A DNA stretch of 64,000 nucleotides from MA-ANB-1 sp965216445 (GCA_965216445.1 OZ244166.1:1612001-1676000), one strand, 5' to 3'. Shown: positions 17,561 to 25,629, numbered from the stretch's first letter. The notes: generated from the sequence alone by a model not told the origin. A program made the numbers and translations.

Positions 17561-18313
17561 CCCCCACCAGGTGAGCACAAGGCCCAGAGCGGTCCACCCG
17601 AGAATGATGAGCACCGCATGCAGTTCACTCACACCGAGATCTCCAAAGATCTCAGAAGCGGGACCGGTGAGCCCGACATCGCCGAAGATCGAGGTTGAGG
17701 CACCGGTCAAAGAGACGTTCTGATAGGGACGCCACAACGCCAACAGACCCTCCCCGAACGACAACGCCAGCACAACACCGATAGCCGGTCCGACTGATCT
17801 GAGCAACGAGACAAACCCGAGCCCAAGCCCAACCCACGCCAGCTGTGTGAATCCTGTCTTCCAGGCGATCTCCAGCCACTCGGCAAGCGGAACGCCACCT
17901 TCCCCTTCCGCAAAGAAAAACGTCAGACCGCTCCACAAAGCGATGCCGATGGCCATGCCTAGCCAGCTTGCCAGCGTGAAGACCAGGAGACGGGCACCGA
18001 CATGCAAGATCTTCCTCGATTCCCTAGTCAGAGACGTAGCCCAAATGGTTGAAGCCAGTTCCCCTCCAAGAACTACAACCGCCAGGATCAGCGGAAACCA
18101 TGTCTGCCCCACGACCTGTTGAACACCCAAGATATAGGCCTCAGGTTTGGTCACGAGTGGGAGACCCTCGTCGACTGCGGCTTCGTTGATCTGCCCGAAG
18201 ATCAGCAGGAAGAAGCCGGTAAGCCCAACCAGGGCTGCCAGGATCAGCACCATCAGCGGGAAGAGCTTTCTTCCCGTCAGTTTCGTTATCTCGGCGCGAA
18301 TCAGACCGGTCAC
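17540..18313 (-). CDS. ABC-2 type transporter permease
   Basis: 257-residue membrane protein with about six hydrophobic segments and the ABC-2 order: N-terminal LIRAEITKLTGRKLFPLMV cytoplasmic start (EITK.. is typical), then helices to the C-terminal TALGLVLTWWGL. It overlaps its ATPase partner by 4 nt. Substrate unknown; such two-gene exporters commonly move antibiotics, lipids or peptides. Confidence 0.82.
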   Translation of the reverse strand: MTGLIRAEITKLTGRKLFPLMVLILAALVGLTGFFLLIFGQINEAAVDEGLPLVTKPEAYILGVQQVVGQTWFPLILAVVVLGGELASTIWATSLTRESRKILHVGARLLVFTLASWLGMAIGIALWSGLTFFFAEGEGGVPLAEWLEIAWKTGFTQLAWVGLGLGFVSLLRSVGPAIGVVLALSFGEGLLALWRPYQNVSLTGASTSIFGDVGLTGPASEIFGDLGVSELHAVLIILGWTALGLVLTWWGLNRRDA

Positions 18314-19203
18314 TCTGTATCCCCTGTCATACCCAGGAACACGGACTCGAGACTGTCCCGCGCCGCCTTCACTTCGCTGGGGTATATGCCTGCGTTGGCA
18401 AGCGCCCTGATGACACCCGAGCCATCTGCAGCCGCCACCTCGAGATGCTCGTCCACCTGAATAACGTCGAAACCCGCTCGTTCCAATACGGACGACGCCT
18501 CGGTTGCCGCAACACCATCGACGCGGATCTTCGAATCGGTCAACAGACTCTCGAGCGGGCCCTGGGCAACGAGTCGTCCCTTGTCGATGACAACGACGTT
18601 GTCGGCCAAGGCCTCCACGTCAGCGAGGTCGTGGCTGGATACCAACACGGTTGTTCCCTGTTCAGCGAGTTGGCGTAGTCGAGCCTTGAAGGCGTGTTGT
18701 CCCGCCGGGTCGAGCCCATCGAGCGGCTCATCCAGGAATAGCAGCTTCGGAGATCCAAGCAGGGCCGCAGCGAGTGCGAGCCTCTGCCTCATCCCCTTTG
18801 AGTATTGATCTACATTTCGCCCGGCATCGTTGGTGAGCTCAACAAAATCGAGCAGCTCATCGATCCGATTGTGACCGGCACCCAGGGTGTCCGCCGCGAC
18901 CCGCAAGTTGCGTCGCCCGGTGATCGACTTGATCAACCCTGGCTCCTCGACGATCGCACCAACTGTCTTGACCATGGTCGGCAGGTCTTGTGGCACTCGG
19001 TGCCCGAGAACTTCGATGACACCCTCATTGGGTCGGGTCAATCCGAGCAACGCACGAAATGTTGTGGTCTTACCCGCGCCGTTCGGGCCCAGAAACCCGG
19101 TCAACTTGCCTGATTCCACCTCGAAGTCCAGTCCATCGAGGGCGCGAATCCGTTTGTAATCTTTGACCAGCCCAGTGACCCGGATGGCAGGTGTTGCAGT
19201 CAT
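18310..19203 (-). CDS. ABC transporter ATP-binding protein
   Basis: About 297 residues from ATG 19203. Walker A GPNGAGKTTTFRALLG, signature YSKGMRQRLALAAALLG (SKGMRQR is the DrrA/CcmA-type variant), Walker B LLFLDEPLDGLDPAG and switch His in VLVSSHDLADV. A C-terminal ~80-residue extension follows. Coupled to the ABC-2 permease. The DrrA-like signature suggests export. Located just before yraN, within the block inserted relative to the usual gene order. Confidence 0.9.
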   Translation of the reverse strand: MTATPAIRVTGLVKDYKRIRALDGLDFEVESGKLTGFLGPNGAGKTTTFRALLGLTRPNEGVIEVLGHRVPQDLPTMVKTVGAIVEEPGLIKSITGRRNLRVAADTLGAGHNRIDELLDFVELTNDAGRNVDQYSKGMRQRLALAAALLGSPKLLFLDEPLDGLDPAGQHAFKARLRQLAEQGTTVLVSSHDLADVEALADNVVVIDKGRLVAQGPLESLLTDSKIRVDGVAATEASSVLERAGFDVIQVDEHLEVAAADGSGVIRALANAGIYPSEVKAARDSLESVFLGMTGDTE

Positions 19204-19235
19204 GGCGAGCCAGGCTATGCAGGACTCATTGCCTA

Positions 19236-19541
19236 TCAAAACGCAGCGCGACTCCAGTGCACAACCAGAAAGCCCGGAAACACACCAATTCCGACAAGAT
19301 CACGGCGCGTGGCTCCGGCGACCGCAGCCAGCTTCTTCACCTGGAGACGTTTGGCGTGGTCGACTGCGTCCAAAGGCGTTCTCGAACGAGACAAGGTCCT
19401 CACCTCAACAAGAACTCGTTCACGACCGTCGATCGCCAGTAAGTCGATTTCACCCCCACCGATCCGGAGGTTTCGAGCAACCACATCCAGGCCGAGTTTC
19501 TCGAGAAACTCGCAGGCGACCTGCTCGCCGAAGGCGCCCAG
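19236..19541 (-). CDS. YraN/UPF0102 family endonuclease-like protein
   Basis: Nuclease-fold protein with LGAFGEQVACEFLEKLGLDVVARN, GGGEIDLLAIDG and VLVEVRTLSRSRT; these are the E-x(n)-D-x(n)-E-x-(R/K) active-site strands of YraN, with Arg where Lys is usual. The frame has ATG only at 19664/19658, which would overlap the DUF2469 gene by over 100 nt; a CTG at 19541 sits exactly at the family's N terminus, so the boundary given is a proposal. YraN normally lies next to comM; here 5 kb separates them. Confidence 0.75.
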   Translation of the reverse strand: MGAFGEQVACEFLEKLGLDVVARNLRIGGGEIDLLAIDGRERVLVEVRTLSRSRTPLDAVDHAKRLQVKKLAAVAGATRRDLVGIGVFPGFLVVHWSRAAF

Positions 19542-19555
19542 ACCAGGGCGGCTGG

Positions 19556-19852
19556 CTAGATGGGGATTTCTTGCTGGTCGACTTCCTCGATGTTCACGTC
19601 GCGGAAGGTCAGCACCTTGACTGTCGACAGAAACCTCGCCGGGCGGAACATGTCCCATACCCAAGCATCGTTCATTTCGACTTCGAAGAACATAGAGCCG
19701 TTGGTTGAGCGAACTTCGAGGTTCACCTCATTGGCAAGATAGAAGCGACGTTCAGTTTCGACGACGTACTTGAACATCGGGAGCACATCTCGGTACTCCT
19801 GATAGATCTTTAGCTCGACCTCGGTTTCGTAACGCTCCAGATCTTCTTCCAT
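19556..19852 (-). CDS. DUF2469 domain protein
   Basis: 98-residue protein matching the actinobacterial DUF2469 family (M. tuberculosis Rv2901c type). Hallmarks: EEDLERYETEVELKIYQEYR, VVETERRFYLANEV, NDAWVWDMFRPARF and VLTFRDVNIEEV. Function unknown. It sits between lepB and yraN, as in mycobacteria, except that rnhB, normally present here, is missing. Confidence 0.92.
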   Translation of the reverse strand: MEEDLERYETEVELKIYQEYRDVLPMFKYVVETERRFYLANEVNLEVRSTNGSMFFEVEMNDAWVWDMFRPARFLSTVKVLTFRDVNIEEVDQQEIPI

Positions 19853-19961
19853 GGTCTCCTCAAACAGGGCGTGTTTCGATGATATGCGGGATCAGTTTCT
19901 ATATCGTCCGAAATCGGCCCTGGTTTTTGTGGGAACTCAGCTGACCCGAGAATCGGGATTC

Positions 19962-20621
19962 TTAGAGCCCGTCGAAGTTGGATAGCGGCCAGATGACAAC
20001 AAACGCCCGGCCAATCAGGTCATCGAGGGGGATGGGGCCAAAACGCCGACTGTCGAAACTCTCATCGCGATTGTCGCCCATCACAAAAACGGCGTCGTCG
20101 CCAACCTCGAAAGGCCCCGAATTCGGCATGAGGCTTCCGTCGGTGTAATCCTCATGAATAGCCACTCCGTCCACAAGTAGCTCGCCGTCACGAATCTCTA
20201 TCGTCTCACCGGGAAGACCGATAACCCGCTTGATCAGATCGTCATGCCCCCGTGTCCGGACGCCAATGGCTTCCAGGACTGATCGAATAACGGCTTCGGG
20301 TATCGAGTCCTCCGAAGGCTCCTCGAGAGGATTCCGGAAAACGACGACGTCGCCACGCGATACGTCGCCAAGTGTGTAGGCCAGTTTGTTGACCATGACT
20401 CGATCGTTTACTTCGATCGTTGGGATCATCGATTCGGACGGAATCCAAAAAGGCTGGATCAGAAAGGTCTTGATGACAACCGCAATTATCAATGCGGTGA
20501 GTAGTAGACCTGGTAGCTCTCTCCAAAACGAACGCCGACGTCCACCCTTCTTCGAGGGCGCCGGCGCCGGCGTCTGCTCAGTTGATTCTTCGACTTCCCC
20601 GGTGGGTCCGTGGGAAGTCAG
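19962..20621 (-). CDS. lepB: Signal peptidase I (proposed CTG start)
   Basis: Removes Sec signal peptides at the outer membrane face. The Ser/Lys dyad is intact: IPSESMIPTI and DVVVFRNP...DLIKRVIGLPGETIE with Lys, then GDNRDESFDSRRFGP. The first ATG/GTG/TTG in frame is TTG 20492, which falls inside the membrane anchor LLLTALIIAVVIKTFLIQPF. Homology-like sequence (a basic KKGGRRRSFWREL stretch) continues upstream to a CTG at 20621 that overlaps the rplS stop and has AAGGAG 8 nt before it. I therefore propose CTG, giving 219 residues. Confidence 0.88.
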   Translation of the reverse strand: MTSHGPTGEVEESTEQTPAPAPSKKGGRRRSFWRELPGLLLTALIIAVVIKTFLIQPFWIPSESMIPTIEVNDRVMVNKLAYTLGDVSRGDVVVFRNPLEEPSEDSIPEAVIRSVLEAIGVRTRGHDDLIKRVIGLPGETIEIRDGELLVDGVAIHEDYTDGSLMPNSGPFEVGDDAVFVMGDNRDESFDSRRFGPIPLDDLIGRAFVVIWPLSNFDGL

Positions 20622-20962
20622 TCCCTCAGCTCCTTGATACGGGCAGATTTTCCAACACGGTCGCGCAAGTAGTAGAGCTTCGACCGGCGAACATCGCCAC
20701 GGCGGGTGACTGTGATGCTGGAGATGATTGGGGCGTGAAGGGGAAAGACGCGCTCCACACCAACCCCAAAGCTGACCTTGCGGACAGTGAAGGAAGCACG
20801 TACGCCGCTTCCGTTCCGGGCGATTACAACCCCTTCAAAAGCCTGGATTCTCTCCCGTCCACCTTCAACAACGCGAACGTCGACCTTGACGGTATCTCCG
20901 GCGCGGAAGTCTGGGATGTCGTCGCGCACATGCGCGCTCTCAACAGTCTGTAGATGGTTCAT
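20618..20962 (-). CDS. rplS: 50S ribosomal protein L19
   Basis: 114 residues, the normal L19 size. Signatures FRAGDTVKVDVRVVEGGRERIQ (key residues FRAGD, VVEG) and GVERVFPLHAPII are present, followed by RRGDVRRSKLYYLRDR. It follows trmD with a 58-nt gap, the standard trmD-rplS-lepB order. lepB probably starts over its stop codon. Confidence 0.97.
   Translation of the reverse strand: MNHLQTVESAHVRDDIPDFRAGDTVKVDVRVVEGGRERIQAFEGVVIARNGSGVRASFTVRKVSFGVGVERVFPLHAPIISSITVTRRGDVRRSKLYYLRDRVGKSARIKELRD
20630..20635 (-). promoter_or_regulatory. Shine-Dalgarno AAGGAG supporting a CTG start of lepB
   Basis: AAGGAG inside the last codons of rplS, separated by 8 nt from CTG 20621-20619. Spacing is optimal and no other start codon in the lepB frame lies before the membrane helix. 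Confidence 0.5.
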
Positions 20963-21020
20963 GAGAAACTCCTAGAGATTGCCGGTGAGTCAGGTCGTCC
21001 GGCTGTGTCTGCGAATTGTA

Positions 21021-21704
21021 TCAGGTATCAGAATTCTCGCCATCTCGGAGCAGATCGGGACGTCTCTGTTGGGTTCTGGTCAGACGCTGAGATGCACGCC
21101 ACTCTTCGATCTTGGCGTGGTCACCGGATAGGAGCACCTCGGGCACTGTCTTTCCCCGGTACTCCGCAGGTCTCGTGTACACAGGCTCCTCGAGCAGACC
21201 GTCACGGAACGACTCCTTCTCGGTGGACTCCGGGTTCCCAACCACACCTGGGATAAGCCGGGCAACTCCCTCGATCGCCGCTGCCGCAGCCACTTCGCCG
21301 CCGGCCAGGACAAAGTCTCCCAGCGAGACTTCTTCATCGATGTGTTCATCGGCAACCCGCTGGTCGACACCCTCGTAGCGACCGCAGACGAAGGTGATTT
21401 CTTCTGCCCCCGACCAGCGGTCCAGCGTTGCCTGTGTCATTGGGAGACCAGACGGTGTGAACAGCACCCGATGGGACCCTCGTAGCGGTTCCAGAGCCTC
21501 GGTGAGAGGTTCGACTCTCATCACCATGCCGGGCCCACCGCCAAACGGTGAGTCGTCGAGCTGTTTGTGTTTGCCCAACCCATACTCGCGAAGGTCGATT
21601 AGATCGACGTCCAGCGCACCTGCATCGATCGCCCGCCCCACGATACTCACCCCCAACAACCCGTCAAAGAATTCGGGGAACATGGTGATGACGTTGATCC
21701 TCAT
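21021..21704 (-). CDS. trmD: tRNA (guanine-N1)-methyltransferase TrmD
   Basis: Methylates G37 of tRNAs, preventing +1 frameshifting. SPOUT-fold knot residues are present: VCGRYEGVDQRV, SLGDFVLAGGE and LIPGVVGNPES. 227 residues is close to normal. The first 36 nt of the gene and 23 nt upstream are duplicated 98 bp further upstream (see repeat entries), creating a second, dead-end copy of the start MRINVITMFPEF. Usually rimM lies directly upstream; here it is 2.7 kb away. Confidence 0.95.
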   Translation of the reverse strand: MRINVITMFPEFFDGLLGVSIVGRAIDAGALDVDLIDLREYGLGKHKQLDDSPFGGGPGMVMRVEPLTEALEPLRGSHRVLFTPSGLPMTQATLDRWSGAEEITFVCGRYEGVDQRVADEHIDEEVSLGDFVLAGGEVAAAAAIEGVARLIPGVVGNPESTEKESFRDGLLEEPVYTRPAEYRGKTVPEVLLSGDHAKIEEWRASQRLTRTQQRRPDLLRDGENSDT

Positions 21705-21726
21705 TCGCCCAAGACCGAATTCTCGC
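21668..21726. repeat. 59-bp perfect direct repeat, copy 1 (covers trmD start)
   Basis: Identical to 21766-21824 (period 98 bp). The unit begins AGAATTCGG and has CCGAATTCT just before its final CGC, so it carries 9-bp terminal inverted repeats. This copy holds the real trmD start codon and first 12 codons. Confidence 0.95.
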
Positions 21727-21735
21727 GGGGGGATA

Positions 21736-21757
21736 CAAGGGGGGTCGTCCCCCCTTG
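21736..21757. repeat. Perfect 9-bp GC-rich hairpin between the trmD-start repeats
   Basis: CAAGGGGGG, loop TCGT, CCCCCCTTG. No T-run follows on either strand, so it is not a standard intrinsic terminator. It makes up most of the 39-bp spacer between the two direct repeats and resembles a REP-like palindrome. Confidence 0.9.
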
Positions 21758-21765
21758 CGCATCAC

Positions 21766-21824
21766 AGAATTCGGGGAACATGGTGATGACGTTGATCCTC
21801 ATTCGCCCAAGACCGAATTCTCGC
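21766..21824. repeat. 59-bp perfect direct repeat, copy 2 (duplicated trmD 5' end)
   Basis: Exact copy of 21668-21726. On the minus strand it encodes MRINVITMFPEF and then diverges into the hairpin spacer, so it can start translation of only a short unrelated peptide (stop near 21701). Marks the junction where the VOC-thiolase-lipoprotein segment separates trmD from rimM. Confidence 0.95.
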
Positions 21825-21958
21825 AAACTGTCCTCCCGGAGGCGCAGCCGATTGGGAGGAAGGTCCCTGCACGAGCCTTTGGGCGAGTGGAGGTAGGAGG
21901 GACTGAGACTCGCCAACTAGGGATCAAAACGGGCTCAACTAACACACTTGCCTCTTAT

Positions 21959-22369
21959 TCAGTCGAGTTCTTGGAACAAGGTGACCTGAAGGCCCGCAGG
22001 AGCCTCGAACCTCGAATTGAGCGAACGCCATGGCGTCTCGGTTGGCTCTGCAAGTAGCTCTGCGCCAGCCTGGACCACTTCGTTGGTGACTGCCGTGGTA
22101 TCAGAGACTTCCAAAGCGACACGCACTTTTCGACTTACGTCACCCCCGACCTCGAGATCGTCGATGAGCCGCCTCTGCTGAGGATTGACGAGTTCCAGAG
22201 TGGCGCGACCGGCCTGAAGGGCTACTACGAGGGCGCCGTTATCACTCTCAACGAAGAATTCCTCAGGCATACCTAAGACGTCACGGTAAAAGGCTACGGC
22301 TTCGTCGAAGTCCTCCGTTTCCACCACCAGGCGGAGTTGTTTGACCTTTGTTGCTTCTTGGGCGTTCAA
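21959..22369 (-). CDS. VOC (glyoxalase/bleomycin-resistance) family protein
   Basis: 136 residues with the two beta-alpha-beta-beta-beta units of the VOC fold: LRLVVETEDFDEAVAFYRDVLGMPEEFF, then ATLELVNPQQ, and the second half VALEVSDTTAVTNEVVQAGA ... FEAPAGLQVTLFQEL (quoted as key parts). A metal-binding Glu is expected in ATLELV. The substrate cannot be told. Overlaps the thiolase start by 4 nt, so they form an operon; methylmalonyl-CoA epimerase-like roles are possible but not supported by specific residues. Confidence 0.8.
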   Translation of the reverse strand: MNAQEATKVKQLRLVVETEDFDEAVAFYRDVLGMPEEFFVESDNGALVVALQAGRATLELVNPQQRRLIDDLEVGGDVSRKVRVALEVSDTTAVTNEVVQAGAELLAEPTETPWRSLNSRFEAPAGLQVTLFQELD

Positions 22370-23529
22370 TTGAGTCGTTCAACAATCATGGCCATACCCT
22401 GACCGCCACCGACGCACATCGTCTCGATTCCATAGGTCTTGTCGAGGGTGCGTAGATCGTTGATCAGGGTTCCCATGATCCTGGCACCGGTCATGCCAAA
22501 CGGGTGACCAAGGGCAATGGCGCCGCCATGGGGATTGAGCTTGTCCATATCGATGCCAAGCTCGTCGACACTCGCCAGCACCTGGGCGGCGAAAGCTTCG
22601 TTGATCTCAATCACATCGATGTCGTCGAGAGTCATGCCTGATTGGGTGAGGACCGCGCGGACTGCGCCAACTGGCCCGACGCCCATGTACTCGGGTTCCA
22701 GTCCCACCACAGCCGAGGCGATGATCCTGGCAAGAGGGGTCAGACCAAGTTCTGAAGCCCTCTCTTCCGACATGACGAGAACTGCAGCCGACCCATCGTT
22801 GAGGGGACAGGAGTTTCCTGCTGTCACAGAGCCTTCCGGCTCGAACACGGGCGGCAACGACGCCAACTTCTCAAGGGTCGTGTTGGGACGTGGTCCATCG
22901 TCATTCATGATCGTCCGTCCGTCCGGCACCTCGATCGGGCTGATCTCCCAGTCGAAGAAACCGTTCTTCTGCGATTCGACAGCGCGGTCTTGTGAGCGTT
23001 TGGCGAACTCATCCATACGCTCTCTAGTAATCCCGTAGCGTTTAGCAACGTTCTCCGCCGTATTGCCCATGGGGATGTAGACGTTGTTTATGTAGTCGTC
23101 TCGACTCGGGTCCGTGAATCGGGGGTTGAGATCGTCAGAATCGAAGCCTTTGCCGTAAGTCCGGGAGACGGACTCGGTACCGGCGGCAATATAGGTGTCA
23201 CCTTCTCCAAGTTTGATGGCATGGAACGCCATGCGGATTGTCTGAAGCGACGACGCACAGAAGCGATTCACGGTGGTCGCAGGGACTGTGTCGGGCATTC
23301 CCGCAAGCAGAGACGCCGGTCGAGCGAGGTTGAAACCTTGTTCGTGATGAGTGAGACCACAGCCGACCATTACGTCCACCACGGAAGCGCGGTCCACCTC
23401 GGGGACTTTTTCCATCAGGGCATTGATGGAATGGGCGGCCAGGTCGTCGGCCCGCACATCGATCAATGATCCCTTGTAAGCCCGCCCTATGGGGCTTCTT
23501 GCGGTTGCGACGATGACGGCTTCGGACAC
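22366..23529 (-). CDS. Acetyl-CoA acetyltransferase (thiolase family)
   Basis: Thiolase of 387 residues. Nucleophilic Cys in VNRFCASSLQTIRMA near 88; ALGHPFGMTGARI with the catalytic His, and CVGGGQGMA with the second Cys near the C terminus. Degradative (FadA-like) spacing suggests beta-oxidation, but a biosynthetic role is possible. GTG start with AAGGAG 6 nt before it. A 19-bp operator-like palindrome lies 11 nt upstream and is nearly identical to one in front of etfBA. Confidence 0.92.
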   Translation of the reverse strand: MSEAVIVATARSPIGRAYKGSLIDVRADDLAAHSINALMEKVPEVDRASVVDVMVGCGLTHHEQGFNLARPASLLAGMPDTVPATTVNRFCASSLQTIRMAFHAIKLGEGDTYIAAGTESVSRTYGKGFDSDDLNPRFTDPSRDDYINNVYIPMGNTAENVAKRYGITRERMDEFAKRSQDRAVESQKNGFFDWEISPIEVPDGRTIMNDDGPRPNTTLEKLASLPPVFEPEGSVTAGNSCPLNDGSAAVLVMSEERASELGLTPLARIIASAVVGLEPEYMGVGPVGAVRAVLTQSGMTLDDIDVIEINEAFAAQVLASVDELGIDMDKLNPHGGAIALGHPFGMTGARIMGTLINDLRTLDKTYGIETMCVGGGQGMAMIVERLN

Positions 23530-23539
23530 ATTGGCTCCT

Positions 23540-23558
23540 TATTGAATGATCACTCAAA
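23540..23558 (-). promoter_or_regulatory. Operator-like palindrome before thiolase (shared with etfBA)
   Basis: On the minus strand TTTGAGTGATCATTCAATA, an imperfect palindrome around TGATCA. It differs by one base from the site at 37080-37098. The TGARTGA-TCAYTCA shape resembles operators of TetR-type fatty-acid regulators such as FadR of Bacillus; the regulator itself is not identified. Confidence 0.6.
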
Positions 23559-23573
23559 GGTTACAGGACGCCT

Positions 23574-23579
23574 TACGCT
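23574..23579 (+). promoter_or_regulatory. -10 box of the Gmad2 lipoprotein gene
   Basis: TACGCT ending 6 nt before ATG 23586, no Shine-Dalgarno; leaderless pattern seen at several other genes in the window. Confidence 0.45.
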
Positions 23580-23585
23580 GTGCGG

Positions 23586-24449
23586 ATGCGGTGGATCCTT
23601 CTTGGCTTGGTGATTCTTGTCGCGGCGTGTGGGTCGTCCGTTTCTACGACATCGACCTCAACGACCACATCCTCTGCAGATACGGCGGCTGCGAGTTCCA
23701 CCACCAGCTCAACGACGCCAGTATCGATTGGCTGTCCTCAGGAGGAAGACTTCGTTGCCACTGGCCAAATCGACCGCGTAACCCAGCCGAGCTCCGACAG
23801 CCGGACGTTGGGTCTCATCTCGAGACAGATTGACGATGGCTGTGAGCGGTTCGGTTTTGACTTCGATACAGCCGAAGACGCCCCGGCCACTACTCCCCCA
23901 TCCGTGAATGCGTTCTTCCTGGAAGGCGAAAGGGTGATCCGAATAGTCCTTGATATCGATCGCACAGTGATCAATGACCAGTTGATCGAAACAGAACTCG
24001 TCGATCGGTTGTATGTGGTGCGTGGACTAGACGGAACGATGTTCGTCGACATTCATCTCAATCAAGGAGCGAACGCCCACGTCGTGGTTTCCAACTCGCC
24101 GGCTCGAATGGTCCTCGAGTTGAACACTGCACCAACGGAGCTGACAGCTCCAGCGTCGATCGCTGAAAACGTTGTTCTTCTGCAACCGCCCAACGAAGCC
24201 GAGGTCGACGTCGATACCGCACTCCACGGTTACGCCAGAGTCTTCGAAGCGAATGTGCTGATCCTGGCGACCAGCGGCGACGAGGTAGTCGTCCGCTCCT
24301 CGACCACTGCTGCCGACTCAGTCGAGACATGGGGCGAATTCCGGGCCACCGTCTCCTTGCCACTGGGGTCAATCGACCTCTTCGTCGGCGAGGAGTCACC
24401 GGTGGACGGCAGCCTGGACGGGGTAACACTCAAGTTGAGTGTCCGCTAG
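23586..24449 (+). CDS. Lipoprotein with Gmad2-like immunoglobulin-fold domain
   Basis: N-terminal lipobox (LVILVAACGSS) followed by a Ser/Thr linker, so it is membrane-anchored outside the cell. The middle part (about residues 55-180) shows an AMIN/GerMN-like beta pattern ending SPARMVLELN. The last ~85 residues (VLLQPPNEAEVDVDTALHGYARVFEANV...) look like Gmad2, an Ig-like domain found in spore-germination-related and other exported proteins. Role unknown; probable cell-envelope binding. Sits between thiolase (divergent) and rimM (convergent). Confidence 0.72.
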   Translation: MRWILLGLVILVAACGSSVSTTSTSTTTSSADTAAASSTTSSTTPVSIGCPQEEDFVATGQIDRVTQPSSDSRTLGLISRQIDDGCERFGFDFDTAEDAPATTPPSVNAFFLEGERVIRIVLDIDRTVINDQLIETELVDRLYVVRGLDGTMFVDIHLNQGANAHVVVSNSPARMVLELNTAPTELTAPASIAENVVLLQPPNEAEVDVDTALHGYARVFEANVLILATSGDEVVVRSSTTAADSVETWGEFRATVSLPLGSIDLFVGEESPVDGSLDGVTLKLSVR

Positions 24450-24455
24450 CGAAAG

Positions 24456-24974
24456 CTAGCTCGGCGGTTCAACGAGTCCCGGGATCGGTCTGATCTCGAC
24501 GCGACCGCCGTCCAAATCGACGTCGGGGACGAGGTCTTTGACGAATGGGATTTCGTAGACGGCTCCGTCCACCTCAACAACAAGCCGGTCCTGAGCAGTG
24601 CCCGGTGCGAGTTCCCTCACAACTCCTATCTCACGGCCGTGTTCGTCGACCACAACCAGCCCTGCAAGCTCATCCGGCCAGAATTCATCCTCTTCGAGGG
24701 ACCTTCTTTCCGTCACGACAACATCGTTGCCTCGAATCGCCTCGGCCCCTTCGCGAGTGTCGACGCCGTCGAGCTTGAGGTGAAACCCCTTGTCTGCGCG
24801 ACGAATCGCCCGCACGACGTACGGACGATCCGAGATGAAAACCGTGTTGTCTTTGCTGAAGTAGACCAGATCAGCTTCTTCGGCATAAAGGCCGATGTAG
24901 CCGTTGAGTCCGTGTGGGCGGCCGAGGCGGCCGATCACGAACCGTGAATCAGTCGATGAATTCGACTCCGGCAC
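24456..24974 (-). CDS. rimM: 16S rRNA processing protein RimM
   Basis: Assists 30S head maturation through S19 binding. The N-terminal RimM domain begins FVIGRLGRPHGLNGYIGL; the C-terminal PRC barrel contains FWPDELAGLVVVDEHGREIG. GTG 24974 with AGAGGGA upstream gives 172 residues and overlaps khpA by 26 nt; a start at 25001 is less likely. trmD should follow directly in this family of operons but is displaced. Confidence 0.92.
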   Translation of the reverse strand: MPESNSSTDSRFVIGRLGRPHGLNGYIGLYAEEADLVYFSKDNTVFISDRPYVVRAIRRADKGFHLKLDGVDTREGAEAIRGNDVVVTERRSLEEDEFWPDELAGLVVVDEHGREIGVVRELAPGTAQDRLVVEVDGAVYEIPFVKDLVPDVDLDGGRVEIRPIPGLVEPPS

Positions 24975-25200
24975 TGATTCCCTCTTCTTCACCAGCGGCA
25001 CCAGCGGCGGCGCGGATGGCCTTGGCTACCCGCCCACGGCGCCCGATGACTCGACCCATGTCCGCCTTTGCGGTGCGCACCTCGGCCACGACATCATCCG
25101 GGCCCTGTTCAACAAGAGTGACCGAGACTTCTTCCGGTTCTTCAACGATGCTCTTGACCACATATTCGACGACACGCTCGACGATTTCGCCCTTGGCCAT
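24949..25200 (-). CDS. khpA: KH-domain RNA-binding protein KhpA
   Basis: 83-residue single KH-domain protein (start MAKGEIVERVVEYVVKSIV). The GxxG loop is within MGRVIGRRGRVAKAIRAA. KhpA works with KhpB as an RNA chaperone affecting cell division in Gram-positives. Two nucleotides after rpsP, before rimM, the standard position. Confidence 0.93.
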   Translation of the reverse strand: MAKGEIVERVVEYVVKSIVEEPEEVSVTLVEQGPDDVVAEVRTAKADMGRVIGRRGRVAKAIRAAAGAAGEEEGISAGVEFID

Positions 25201-25202
25201 TC

Positions 25203-25625
25203 CTACTCCTCCTCGCTTGAAGCTTCAGCTTCAGCGGTCTCTGCTGTGGTCTCTTCGCTGACCGATTCGGTGGCGACCGGCTCTTTCTCCGGTTCCTCGT
25301 CAGCGACTTCTTCAGCCACCTCTTCGGCGGATGGAGCGGCTGTGCCGATGGTGTGAATCTGGCCGGACTGAACTTTGATGGTGTCCATCGCCCCCGAGAT
25401 GTTCAGCAATTTCTCTACTGCTTCGGTGGGTTGGGCACCCTTCGACAGCCATGACGCCGCTTTTTCGTTGTCGATCTCGACAAGCGACGGATCGGCGAGC
25501 GGCTCGTAGCGACCGATCTGCTCGATATACCGACCGTCACGGGGTGCACGCCCGTCAATCACAACGACGCGGTAAACGGGATGCTTCTTCTTTCCCATCC
25601 GCATCAATCTCATCTTCACTGCCAT
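25203..25625 (-). CDS. rpsP: 30S ribosomal protein S16 with acidic C-terminal tail
   Basis: Residues 1-80 are S16 (MAVKMRLMRMGKKKHPVYRV, DGRAPRDGRYIEQIGRYEP). The last ~55 residues are Glu/Ala/Thr-rich and low complexity (AEEVAEEVADEEPEKEP), a common decoration in actinobacterial S16. The ATG at 25625 is chosen; the frame is open 9 codons further. Follows ffh by 4 nt. Confidence 0.95.
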   Translation of the reverse strand: MAVKMRLMRMGKKKHPVYRVVVIDGRAPRDGRYIEQIGRYEPLADPSLVEIDNEKAASWLSKGAQPTEAVEKLLNISGAMDTIKVQSGQIHTIGTAAPSAEEVAEEVADEEPEKEPVATESVSEETTAETAEAEASSEEE

Positions 25626-25629
25626 TTGG

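Noticed and set aside
21736..21757. Rho-independent terminator
   Set aside because: The perfect hairpin has no T-run on either strand.
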